DNA from: Allacma fusca
Taxonomy: Eukaryota; Arthropoda; Collembola; Symphypleona; Sminthuridae
DNA: 64,000 nt
Direction of reading: 5' to 3'
Assembly (NCBI GenBank): GCA_947179485.1
Contig: OX359250.1
Span: 6,221,661 to 6,285,660, forward strand
Shown here piece by piece: positions 25,228 to 36,458 of this stretch. Both the position numbers and the translations under genes were made by a program. Position 1 is the first letter of the stretch. Each line of letters starts with the position of its first letter. The notes beneath the pieces are model-generated. The model did no database searches, was not told the origin of the DNA, and worked only from the letters and a program-made list of their open reading frames with translations.

Positions 25228-28200
25228 CTGGGAAAACTTTGCCAACTCTTGTAGTGCAACTGTATTGTGTTGGTTTGAGCTTTTGGGAGGAAGACGGACG
25301 ACGAGCTCTCTTTCAATCTTCTCTTGTGCTTCCGATGAAAAGGAGTTCAATGGAGGCAAAACATGTTCTAATAAAATGCGCATCTTCTCAAATATTCATG
25401 CCTAAAGAGGAACAAATAGGAACCAACACACTCAACATTTCTTCCTTGAAGGAAATAGCTCCGTCCGTCATCCTCGCCATTGAAAACGCATGTTTCGGAG
25501 CAGATCCCAAGGCACAAACCAAATAAGCAACTCATTCCTGGCAATACAAGCATCACAATGCATCTCTCACTTCATTACAAACACACAACAAATCCCACAA
25601 TCTCCTCACCAAACACATGCAACGATTTCTCCAGTCCCAAGACTCCGGCATCAGTCACTCCAAAACTTTCCCTTAGCCCAGGAGTAGGGCTTGCCCAATT
25701 TAAATGCCTTCATTAATTATTTCCATCCCGGAAATAACTCCATTCAAATTCCCTACAAAAAGAGCTTTCAAGAGTCATACATCAGTGAGCTTTCAAAAAA
25801 TCCGGTCAGAGGTCTACAAAATTTTGGGTAAATCCAAACAATTTGTGAGCATAACCCAAATTACTTAAGTTTTGGGGGTAAGGACGTATGTTTAAGGTTA
25901 AGACCTGGGTAAATTTGGCAAGTTGGCTATAAATTATAGATTTGGGGTCAACGGCGTACCATTTTCGGGCAGATTGAATGGATTCCTAAAACCATTTGTT
26001 CTTTGAAACTTTTACATGATATGAGATTTTCACAGGACCTCTGTTTGGGGCAAATCCTGTAAATTTTGACGATCAATTACTTTCAAGTTGAATCGATATT
26101 TCTTTTACCCCTTAACTCTAGTGAAATTTCAAAAATGCCTTGGTTTTTGTGAATCAGGCATGTTTTGAAACTGGATTAGTCCTTGGGCTCAAGTTTATAA
26201 ATTCCTAGATATGGAATGATCACATGATGAAATTTGACGAAGGATTTGTCCAAATCCTTTGGATATGACATCAAAGATCAAATGAATGCTGAAAAGGTAG
26301 GATATGGAGGTTGACATGGAAAAAATAAATAGGAATTATATGTTTGGGCATTTTAGAAGGGAGCAACCCTAAAGGGGGGAGGTTTGGGGAGGAAGGACGC
26401 TTTTTCACGCCAAGGATGTGACACAATACTTGTTATTAAGGAAAGTGAAATCCATACAGATCAATCAGCTGAAGAGGTGCCAACAGTATTTGGGGCTCCG
26501 TCTGGGCCCATTCCCCGCCAAACCTTCCCAAAAAAAGGTTCCCTCTCACAATTAGGCACACAAAGCCGTCAGTCATTTTTAATTCAATCCAGGATTTTCA
26601 CCACATCCCGCGCCAAGTATTTTCTCCAACTCCTTTCCCCGCATCTTTGGGGAGGCAGCACTTAAGACACAAGCTAATTTCATTCAGAGCCGACTTAATT
26701 CCATTTAGAGGCGGCGCTATAATGTGAACCACTCAACCAACTCCACATCATTTCTATTCCAGTCGGGCTCACTCCGTCTATGTGCTTCCAGAAAGGGAGC
26801 CTGTACAGCTGTGTCCCACCAACATTTAAACCAATACTGGATTAAACGTGAAACCCCACATTAGGAGCCTCTCAAACATCCAGTCCTTAGTAATCAAACA
26901 CTTATGTATAAATTAGTACACTCCTCTGCACGAGATCAGCTCAAATTCATGATTCCACTCTAACTTTACTATTGTCATAATTCCAAGACGAGCCAAACTT
27001 TATTCCTTTATTTTTGAGCAGAGCGAATATGCAAATTAAAAGCAATGCAAGTTCCATAAACTATTAAATTCTGTAGTCCCATTGCTTGATGTTGGGACCT
27101 CTCCGCCCTGGAATTTTCATAGCAATGTCAACTCTTCAACAGATTTGTTAAACCCTCTCCCTCCTCTCAATTCACTTTGAACTCAAGCAAATACAAGAAC
27201 TGCCCATCAAGCACAATATCCTGCAAAATAACTGGACTTACATACATATGGTCTGCATTACATACGAATACACAATTCCAAGTGTACTTACATATGAGGG
27301 AGTGGGATGTACACTGGACTAAGTCCATTTTGCCAAATTTTACAGGAGACATGAAAAATGATTGAGAATTATAAGGAAATTTTGAAGTTGAAGTGAAAGA
27401 CATGCTGTATTGTCACACACAATTGGAAAATTCCAAGTTCGATATTTCAGGGGCAATAAAATTTCCTTCTTTTTTTAAATGGACAAATCCTCCAAACATT
27501 TGACCAAATTCCCTATTAACGTAATGCTGTCTTGTGCATCTGATGACACTCATATGCTTGATCTAATTATTGTACACACTTCGGATGACCTTTGACCTTC
27601 AGGATGGATTGTGAATGACCCTTCCTCTGGAAGAATCTGTTAGGAAGTACTACGAATTTGGAAATTGATTTATTCCAGTTTGTATCTCACCTCTTCGTAT
27701 GTATATCTATATAATCATCAGGTCCGGCAATCCTACAACAGGCTATACCTCAACTCAACTCAGTGGTACAGTATGAGTTAGGGTTTTATACAAGTCAACC
27801 AAATTTCACGCCAATGCTGATTCCTAACTCTGTGGAATAAACAAATGTCTAAGAGAACTGTGTGAAGAAACACTGGACTACATAATCAACTTGAGTGACT
27901 TGAACAACCTTGAATAAACTATTGTTAATTTCTATAATCGACTATAATATTAAATTCTAGAAAGGAAAGGGGTACATGTATGAAGCAGGCGTATTTGTAA
28001 TTTGGATTTATTTTGGATTTCGAGTGAGAATTCCTCGTCGGGAAAGATTCCTAAATAGTCCTTAAAATTATAGGATAATCTTATAAATAATTTTTAGTGT
28101 AGTAATTAATTATACGAGGATCCCGCAAATCAATTAATAATAATTCCTGTACAAATTATGTTCAATCTACTACTCCAGTAAACTTTGTTGCTTGAAGATA

Positions 28201-28419
28201 CTTTTCTTTTCATGGCAAGTTTCAAGGAATTTTGTATCAAGTATAGATAGTTAACTTGAGATTTTGGATGTTTCAGGATACCTTTGGCTCTTCTGTAGTA
28301 ATTTTATTTTAACAAATTTTTCTTTTATTTTGCCTCGTTTGGCATTCACTGTCCTATCAGAGCTCTTTAGCTCATTTGTTTTTTATTCGCCAGCATTTTT
28401 TTTGTTTCATTTTTTTCTG

Positions 28420-28870
28420 GGTGTTTTCCCGGAGTAGAAGATGCTCCGCAAGTCAGGTAAAGTCTTGTTTCTTGCTTTTGCAGAAGATAGGCTTCTTGTC
28501 TTCGGTGTCGTACTAAGACACTATTGGTGGGCTCTTCCAGGTCAGTTTTCTGCCAAATCTCCTCACGCTATAATATTTAGTTCCTGCCAACCCCAGCCGG
28601 GTGTAGTAACATCTTTTTCTAATTTGGCGTAGGTTTCTTGAGTCTCTTGTGGTATTCCAAAAATAACGATTTTTCATTCGCTTTCTTTTAGACTAACTCT
28701 AACCCGGTTTCAAGGGACTCGAGTTTTTCATCTTGGTATCTCAATTCCACATCCATCACAAAATCCAGCTTAATAGCTAGGTCCGTAATTAGTTCCTTCA
28801 CATCTTCAAGTGTTACGGACTTATACGTCGGTTTTTTTCCCCATTGGGTTATGATGAAGGGGAAATTCTA
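28420..28870 (-). pseudogene. Unrecognised broken coding relic, coiled-coil-like
   Basis: On the minus strand, about 28870 to 28705, an open stretch reads as a charged, heptad-like segment (it includes EDVKELITDLAIKLDF and YQDEKLESLETGLEL). Further minus-strand coding-like pieces down to about 28420 are interrupted by several stops. A coiled coil followed by basic sequence would fit ORF1 of a non-LTR retroelement, but no diagnostic motif is present. Could equally be a host pseudogene fragment. Confidence 0.25.
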
Positions 28871-29096
28871 CGACGTTAGCTTTCTCGGGAGGACTGGAGG
28901 ACTCAATAAATCTGTCTTTCCTATTTTATTTCACATTTAGGATTGTAGTTAGGAGTAGGGGTGACTAGCACATCCACTGTTGTCTATTTAAGTCAACTCA
29001 TGGACTCCGGAGTAGCGGAAGACCGTGAATGTTCTCGACAAGAGGAAATTAGAGCCCCAAAGTAAATATCTGTATAACCAAGAAGGATCTATCGAC

Positions 29097-29389
29097 ACTA
29101 TTTAAAATCTTCCTTCATATTTCTGGCTCCTCTGGCCGTTATTTTTGACTTGAGCTAATGAAATAGCATATGACCGATACCGCCAATAATTTACTATACG
29201 CTTAACATTCTGCAAATTTTTTGATAAATGCAAGGTCTTACACGAAACATTAACTTTCTCAAGTATTTTACTCCAGATCGTTCCCTCCCGTAGAAGTTTT
29301 TCAAAAATACTCCTTAGTTTATGTACTTGACCGTGCCCACGTTTCCAAACATAATGACCACGGATGTAGCTTCCATCGGAAAACCTGGA
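29097..29389 (-). pseudogene. Unrecognised open frame of about 90 codons, possible transposon relic
   Basis: A minus-strand frame without an obvious start runs stop-free from about 29389 to a TAA near 29097. The product is basic and helix-prone (segments include DGSYIRGHYVWKRGHG and IVNYWRYRSYAISLAQ). It is not low-complexity, unlike most frames in this window. The family is not recognised. It lies about 1 kb from a Helitron helicase relic on the same strand, so it may belong to a mobile element. Confidence 0.25.
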
Positions 29390-30190
29390 TTACCTGCAAA
29401 CATGCGCCAAAATATGCAATTTACCTCCCTGGAAAACTATTTTTGGCACATTCCGGGCGGGGGTATTTTGGAGCTATGAAGGTGTCAAAGGCATTAGCCA
29501 ATTGTGCCTAGAATTTGTGAGATATATAAGTTCGTATTTTCATCCTGACAGTTCATGTATTTTCCACACTTCTACTTTCGATCTCGTTTTTGAATTTCTT
29601 TTGAAATCCTTAAAAATATGGATTCCTATTTACTTATATGAACATTTCCTACAATTGGATTCGGGTTTACACAAATAATAATGACTTTATTCGTCCCAGA
29701 CAAATAGGGCTTCCACTCCGAGTCGTTTCAGAAAGCCTGTTTCATATGTTCGTCAAACGTTCGCCCCGTACATGCATAGAACGCGGGAGAAGGAGATGGT
29801 CTGACCGACTTCGTTCACAATTTCAATAACACTTAGGTGTTTATCCCAATTCCTGGATAAAAGTGTGTGTGACAATTTCATGTATTACACTTCTGCAGGC
29901 AGAGTAAAAAGCAAATCAGAAGTGACGGAAAGAAGTGCAATGCAAGAAACTGTCTCACACGAAGTTGTTCTAAGCACCTACCTTGTTACCGAAATAGTGA
30001 GGGAAACTGGTGAGCCCTTCTCCTTCCCTTTTATTCCATTTATATCACCTGTCTTGGATTGTTTAAGATTACCCAGCGCCACGTACATACAATTGGTCCC
30101 TGCTATATGATCCTAGGGAGTGTGGGAATTTTTAAAAATAATTGATCTCTTCCAATACTTTTTTTCTCCAAAACAATATTATAAAAACAA
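29390..30190. other. Flank of the Helitron relic, nothing recognised
   Basis: Small frames at 29638-29829 and 29865-30110 have no recognisable motif. No tandem repeats. Confidence 0.4.
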
Positions 30191-30649
30191 CTACTTCAAA
30201 GCCCTGCTTCGCAAAGGTAGTATATAATTACTTGTGAGTTTGACAAACTCTCGGGCGCTAGACTCCGCAAGAATAATCATGACATTTAAGCCATTTAAAC
30301 TATTAGCATACCACAGGGGCGTGTAAAATATCATGGTTGAGCTCATTTGAGAACTTCTCACCAAGGTCATCATGATCCCGCATGTTTGAGTCGTAGATCG
30401 GGGCTGAGAGCTACTCCCGCTCAAGGCAGCAACAAATTGTTATTTTACAATTTTTCTTGCAAATGTTACGTTCTTCCCATTAAATATTTTCCCTTGCTAC
30501 TCGTATTCAACAATTTTTACTTTTACTTTCTTTCCTCATGTGGCTCTTGAAAAAAATGTCACATATAATTGTCCGTTGAGGAAAACTGACGACAAAAACT
30601 ATATTCCCAAGATGTCAAATATTTGTCCCTGACTTTCATTACTGGTCAT
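30191..30649 (-). mobile_element. Decayed Helitron, C-terminal end of Rep/helicase and 3' terminus
   Basis: Reading the minus strand from 30649, the order MT-N, SQGQIFD, LGI, VF, NGQLYVTF, FSRA matches the conserved helicase C-terminal block of Helitron/PIF1-like proteins. A TAG stop stands where the family usually has Tyr, and a T-tract adds about one codon before SRA. After roughly 200 bp of non-matching sequence, a second piece (30300-30200, including NGLNVMIIL and LTSN) resembles the last part of the protein, with a frameshift near the end. Then follow a GCGAAGC hairpin loop (30207-30213) and GTAG|T at 30191, the arrangement of a Helitron 3' end (hairpin then CTRR before T). The upstream Rep domain is not visible. 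A dead copy. Confidence 0.7.
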
Positions 30650-32082
30650 TACATACTTTGTTAATTTAATTTCGGATTTACACGTCCGGTTACATTTTTT
30701 CGGAATCCACTCTCGGTTTCATTTTTTGGAATATAATTATTCCAATCTGAATTTCCGTCTGTGACTTAACCTAATTTTTAAAATTTCATGATCCTGGTAT
30801 ATGAGCTCGAAACCATGTAAAAACGTTTCCCGGGTCGTGTAGGAAAGGATTTGCTAGGTTGTACACGAATTTAAGGTTAGAGGAACTCAATGGTGTTTGT
30901 TTGGAGTTGTGAAGAGACGGATTTGGTAGGTTTGGATGAATTAGTGATTTGAGACTGAGTGGCTACTGAGCCGTAGAAAGTCAATTGGGTTGGGCTCGTT
31001 ATTCAATAAGGGCTTAAGTGCTGGCAGCCTGACTGATGAGGATTGGATGAAAGGAGGGGAAGAGGTGAAAAGGAGATACATGTGTGTATAAATAATACTA
31101 AATAGGTGATAGATTTGCATGTGGGTGTGGAGAATTTCTGCTGAATGATTGGGTGATAATTATTTAAAATTAGCGAAGGATTTGTCATTTTGTCAATGCA
31201 CGTCACGTTAGACTGGGAGATGATGATAGACACTTTGGAGCGTCTCAACAAATTGCCATTAACCTGTTCCTTGCGTCCCTCGCCAGCCTCGGTGCGGATG
31301 ACAAAGCTAATTTTCATTCCGTAACAACGTCAATTGACAGTTGGAGGGAGGTAGACGACGAGAAATTGATGAGGAACGTGTCGCTTCCGCCTCTCACTTT
31401 CCCTCGTGTCTCGGATGCAACTGCTCTCCCGGCCTTAATGATGGACCACTTCTCCCGAGCTGGAAAGCGCTCCGAAGCCCTTCCCCAAAATACGCAGACC
31501 AAGAGCAGCATTTCCCAGAAATTGGATCGTCGACGGGAAATCTTTCCTCACTGTCGTCCCCACCTTCCCATTTCCTACAGGGGTTGAAGAAACTTTTTGT
31601 CCAACTTTAAATTTTAAAAAATAATATGAGCACAATTTCATCGAAATCTCCAAAGCCCCTTCTTCCCTCCCAGTCTTATTCTATCAAAATTTCGGAGTAA
31701 CCAAAAGTTTCTCGTCTTCCATGTATCTAATTACATATTTTTCGTAAATGTAAAATTTCAAAAGAATTGGCGTACAAGTTTCTGTAAAGATCTAAGCATT
31801 ATTTCATTTCTTCTTTTATAATTCCCAACAAACCATAGGTCATCATCGCATTAGGGACCAAGCCCCTATTGTGCTGCAACTCTAAGGGTTAAAGTAACCA
31901 TAACATCCTACATTTACGAATTTACGGATTCTTCAAGAAAATTCCTAAAACCGTAACTGTACATACATACACTAATATCCTAAAATAATTTTTTTTGTCG
32001 TCCTTTTTAGGGTCCAACTTCTTTTTGAATTCCGCAGGAGCCCGGACTCAAGATTTAGGCATAAATTTAGATTACACAAGGG
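30650..32082. other. Non-coding, with a composition switch near 31.3 kb
   Basis: 30840-31240 is G-rich (30901-30960 counts 22 G, 2 C) and 31360-31680 is C-rich, with a CpG-containing centre at about 31210-31345. Part of 31700-32082 is presumably the body of the non-autonomous Helitron whose 3' end follows. A TAGGG/CCCCTA inverted repeat lies near 31850. Confidence 0.5.
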
Positions 32083-32104
32083 CCCGCGAAGCGGGTGCAA
32101 TTAG
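32083..32104 (+). mobile_element. Helitron-type 3' terminus
   Basis: A perfect CCCGC-GAA-GCGGG hairpin (32083-32095) is followed nine bases later by TTAG (32101-32104) and then T. This is the classic Helitron 3' end, with TTAG in place of CTAG/CTRR. The 5' end of the element is not located, and no coding sequence belongs to it. The orientation is opposite to the helicase relic at 30.2-30.6 kb, so it is a separate insertion. Confidence 0.65.
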
Positions 32105-32269
32105 TCTTGTTTAAAATACATATGAGCACAATGGTCCGTGTAGTAGTTGATTGATTTTTCCTGTGACACCCAAAGGCTATTTATTGGTGACTACACGTAA
32201 AAACGTTATGCGAACAATAAGTCAGACGATAGATGGCGCATCTGCGCCACCCACTGTATATTTAATTAG
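32105..32269 (+). mobile_element. Small Helitron-like unit abutting the previous 3' end
   Basis: It begins TC (32105) directly after the preceding TTAG. It contains the perfect hairpin TGGCGCA-TC-TGCGCCA at 32234-32249 and ends TTAG at 32266-32269, followed by T. The hairpin-to-end distance (about 17 nt to the TTAG) is longer than usual. The next bases, TCTGTCTGTGTAAG, resemble a typical Helitron 5' start, suggesting yet another unit. No coding sequence. Confidence 0.4.
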
Positions 32270-33159
32270 TCTGTCTGTGTAAGTAACGATTCCGTTTTTT
32301 TTCAGAAGACAAACTGTTGATCCGACCTTCTAAAAAAAATGTGGTCCTTACTTTGGCCTAATCTGTTACATTACAAAATTTGAATTGCTTACAATTAGTG
32401 TCAAGGGTTTGGGAGATATATCATCCTGACAGACAATACTAGAGACACTACGACATCCACAAGAGGGTCACTTTCAACTTCACCCCCTCCCCCCCTAAAA
32501 ATCCTAGAAAATCTAAACAAAAATAGTAAAATAAGTATCTCATGAGAACAGAGCAGAAGAACATCAATGGAAACATTAAATGTCTTAGCATCCCGTGCTT
32601 ATACCAGCCCTGGGTTTGTTGCATGACTGGATTCAGAGCTTGATTGCCTTATGTGGATGAAATGAAGCCTTGGAGTCCATTTGATCCAGCGATTTTTTTT
32701 CCCCCTGTGAAATACTCAGTAGCTCATCTTCTTCTCCAGACTTTGGAGGAAAGAAGGAGGGGGACGATGGAAAACTAATCAAGCAACTCCAAGTTACCTT
32801 AACTATCCAATTAATTTTTAATTGCTTTGTTACCTGCCTCCTCTCAATGTAGGCTTTGGAAAGGTTTAATCTGGAAGGCACTCGTGTGGGCTTTGGGTTC
32901 CTCATTAGACTTGCATTAGCTCTGCATGGTTAGCTGAGAAAGGACGACGCGGAGTCTCGCCAAACTCCAGCTCCCAGTACCTGTTGATGGCCATCATTTC
33001 ATTTATTTCTTTTCTCCACAAAGCCATTCCTTTGTTCCTGAACGGCCCACACGTGGAACGTTCCAGCAAAACGGCACAACATCCCCGGTCATACAACCAA
33101 CAGCAACCATAAGCTCCTGGTATTTCCCTTGAATTTGCTCCTTCCATCTCCTCCAGGCA
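32270..33159. other. Possible further Helitron 5' start, otherwise no recognised gene
   Basis: The first bases look like a Helitron 5' end (TC followed by TGTCTGTG). Two minus-strand frames (33147-32905, and one starting at the overlapping TAATG and running to 32633) are not low-complexity but match no family known to me and have no clear splice pattern. They are left unannotated. Confidence 0.35.
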
Positions 33160-33201
33160 CTCCTCTCACTCCTCTCGCTCCTCTCACTCCTCTCACTCCT
33201 C
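33160..33201. repeat. 9-bp tandem repeat (CTCCTCTCA)
   Basis: Four and a half units of CTCCTCTC(A/G), ending in CTCCTCG. It lies in a region with strong purine/pyrimidine strand bias. Confidence 0.9.
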
Positions 33202-33611
33202 GTCGTCGGAGCACTTGAGAGGAAGAGGAGAGGGGAAGGCGGAGGAGAGGGAATAAATCCTCAAAATGCTGTCACTAATTCCGTGTGCAACAGTCGGAAA
33301 TTGTGGACCCCATTCATTCCTGGCACTGAAGGGAGGGAGATGGAGGAGAGCGAAGGACACTCATCTCTCCGTAATTTGTCTCCTCTTCCTCACTATTAAC
33401 CTGCCAATCCGGGAGTAATTAGTTTCTTTCCATTACTTTCTACTCCCAGCTCCCGCCTGTCCATCAGCACACCCACAACCTTCCGCTCCTTCCCAATACG
33501 AACATCCCCATCCTCCATCTGCCCTGCCTCTTAATGTCCCATACTCGACCTGCTTCCCCATTCTAATTCAATCCAGCCTGATTAACATTGTAAGCTCATG
33601 CCAATGCACTC

Positions 33612-33679
33612 ATGTTGAAAGCTGAGGAGGAGGCCATTCCTCCTCCACTCGAGCAGTCAGCAAGCAGAGCTCCCCATGG
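33612..33679 (+). CDS. Candidate first coding exon of an unidentified gene (partial)
   Basis: ATG at 33612 opens 22 codons (beginning MLKAEEEAIPPPLEQ) and runs into CATGG|GTAAGTAT at 33680, a near-consensus splice donor. It lies just downstream of a locally GC-richer stretch (33.2-33.6 kb) that could be promoter. A second ATG (33676) sits two codons before the donor in another frame and could instead be the start. No following exon is identified in this window, and the peptide is too short to assign. Speculative. Confidence 0.25.
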
Positions 33680-34349
33680 GTAAGTATACGACAATCCGAT
33701 TTCCAATAGATATTTCAATATTTACATTTAACATCTTATCCGGAGGCCTTATCAAAATTCCGAGCTTAATTGACGCACTCCTCCCTCACAATCAGGAGCA
33801 ACGTGACCCATAAAAGAAGCAAAATTAGACTCGTCCAAGTCCTCTCCTCCATGTACGCATCCTATTGGCATTTACCCCATGTCTGCTCCATATTAATCAT
33901 CACAGGGTCCCCTCCCCCCTCCCAGATGCCCAACAACTTTGACTAATGCTCCACAATCAACCTGCTCCTTATCATGCATGCAGATACACAGCACATATCA
34001 AATTATTCTGTTACCAGGGACGACAACCCATTCACCGTTCTCATCACAATTTCTCTGTTCTGATGTTCATTCTAATTTTATACGTCATGGGAATTCATTA
34101 AAGGGGGAAATTTAACCGCTGTTGACCTTAATTGGAGAAGCTATGGTCATTCCGGGTCAGTCCAAGATGTCTGGCCACACTTTATTGGGGAATGGCATTA
34201 ATTCCATTTCATCAAAAAATCCTTGACAAATTCCAGTCAGGTGTGGAGTAAACAGCGGAGTTTATAATCAATAAATTATAAAAATGTAAGGCAAGAATTG
34301 GTTTTCTTTAAAATAGGTTATAACTATATAGTGTCACTTGTTGTGTGGC
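33680..34349. other. No gene seen; possible intron or intergenic DNA
   Basis: C-rich to about 33960, then AT-rich. No recognised repeat or coding sequence until the Penelope-like tail. Confidence 0.4.
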
Positions 34350-34444
34350 GCCTGAGGATGGGAGACTGTTTGCTGTGAAAAGTTTTCAAATAAATTAAGC
34401 TTGACAGTCAACTTCCCACGTAAACCAAAGATATATATGGATTG
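34350..34444 (+). mobile_element. Solo 3' tail related to the Penelope-like element
   Basis: It shares with the tail at 11106-11224 the GCCTGAGGATG box, a following GAAA, an AAATTAA-type linker and the ending CACGTAAACCAAAGA followed by ATGGATT. No GIY-YIG coding sequence precedes it, so this is a solo or severely truncated copy. The helix II pairing seen in the first copy is not preserved here. Confidence 0.55.
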
Positions 34445-35611
34445 GAAGTAAGAAATGAAATGTTACAGTATTAGGAAACAAACCCAGGGTCAATTCAAAA
34501 CATCACGAAATAAGGTGATTAAGATGATATTGTATTGATTTCAATATTTAATACAAATCATTGACAAAATATTATGAATCGTGTTGATATAATTAATTGG
34601 AATACGCAGTTGATGTTTAGAAACATATTTTGTTTACTAAACTTTGAAGGACTAATACAGATAGTGATCTTTAAGTAAAGTTTAAAAGTATAATTTACTT
34701 CAAGTGTTAACATTTACTTTTCTTGAATAATTATTATAGTCTTGGAAATAAAAAATCTGATTTTCTAAAATCAATTCAAGCTTCGTCATTTACCCGCTGT
34801 GAACTTGGATGTCCCAGGTCAGTCCCTGTATTTCTGTGACTGGTAAAAAATGCTCAGTATGCTACATACAAGAGCTAGGTAGTGTTTCTAAACTGTATTG
34901 TAAAATGTAAGGTTACCTTCTTATTGACTCTCTTTTTAGTGTTCTGGAGAATAATTATGCTGAGTAAATCCCGCCTTTATTAAAACTACATTTAAAAATA
35001 CTTTGGGATTTCCTGGTGCAAACATAATTTTAAAAACAGTGACCTGTACCAGCGGATATTTTTAACAATAATTGTCATTTAATTTCAGTATCTGGGTATT
35101 TTCGACCAACACGTCTTCGGTTAATTTGACTATAGACAGGAGTACCGTAACTGCCTGGCCCCGAAGGGGTCAACCTGGAATTAGTGACATTAGCACTCCT
35201 TTCCCTGAGGAAACCTAACTTGAAGGTCCGAACGGATGGATTACATTTTCAAAGCCGGTGAAGTGACTCACCCTTTCACTAACTGTCATTACATTACAAC
35301 TTTTGGGTGGGTTTCCTGTTCTCCGTTGAAACTCCTTCCACCCGATGAAATTATACCATTTACACCCTTGGCACACTCTATTATTCAGAGCGAGGGACTT
35401 TATTGACTCTCAAATAGCCCTCTGGACTCTCAGTATTCTGTTAACAATTTGTGAATACATTTTTTATGCGTACAATTTTCCCTTAAATTATACACTTGGT
35501 ACTAGTTATTGGAAGCACCACTTTACGTTGATAATGCTGCTAATTCTACGTAGGTGATGCAGTTTATAGGATCACACATTTTCAGCACCATCTTATCTTC
35601 GATTTATACTA
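34445..35611. other. AT-rich, no gene seen
   Basis: No transposon, RNA or coding sequence recognised. The 70-codon frame at 35345-35557 has no motif. Confidence 0.4.
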
Positions 35612-36458
35612 ACTACATAAATACATACGTACTTACATAATTACAAACGTACATACGCACGTACATATATACACACGTAAATACATACTTACATGCATAC
35701 GCACGTACATATATACACACGTAAATACATACTTACATGCATACGCACGTACATACATACTTATATACATACGCATGTACATACATACTTACATGCATAC
35801 GCACGTACATACATACTTACATACATATGCACGTACATACATACTTACATGCATACGCACGTACATACATACTTACATACATACGCACGTACATACATAC
35901 TTACATGCATACATACTTACATATGCACACGTGGATACAAACTCACGTACATACATACACATGTACATACATACTTACATATATACACACGTGCATACAT
36001 ACTTACATACATACATACTTACATATATGCACACGTGGATACAAACTCACGTACATACATACACATGTACATACATACTTACATATATACACACGTGCAT
36101 ACATACTTACATATATACACACGTGCATACATACTTACATATATACACACGTGCATACATACTTACATACATACATACTTACATATATGCACACGTGGAT
36201 ACAAACTCACGTACATACATACACATGTACATACATACTTACATATATACACACGTGCATACATACTTACATACATACTCACGCACATATGCACGTACAT
36301 ACATACTTACATACATACGCACGTACATACTCACGTACATACTCACGTACATACTCACGTACATACTCACGTACATACTCACGTACATACTCACGTACAT
36401 ACTCACGTACATACTCACGTACATACTCACGTACATACACACGCACATACATACATAG
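35612..36458. repeat. ACAT/ACGTACAT-family satellite with higher-order structure
   Basis: An 850-bp array of tetranucleotide-derived words (ACAT, ACTT, CACGT). Its 3' part (about 36319-36437) is a homogeneous 12-bp array CACGTACATACT, about 10 units. A longer block starting ATATGCACACGTGGATACAA recurs at 35921, 36025 and 36185, a higher-order repeat. The unit has no stop in any forward frame nor in several reverse frames, so frames of up to 302 codons arise in parallel and are not genes. Confidence 0.97.

Larger units (their letters stand above)
24111..28149. other. Non-coding stretch, no gene supported
   Basis: The composition switch near 25.4 kb (G-rich 24780-25310, C-rich 25440-25690) is the main structure here. 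The rest is AT-rich, with no recognised transposon or gene. Short frames at 24552-24755 and 26384-26665 have no identifiable motif. Confidence 0.45.

Noticed and set aside
25075..25383. Frames across the GA and TG tracts on both strands
   Set aside because: Dinucleotide-repeat by-products.
32633..33147. Two minus-strand frames overlapping at TAATG, looking like coupled genes
   Set aside because: Translational coupling is not expected in an animal nuclear genome, and neither product is recognised.
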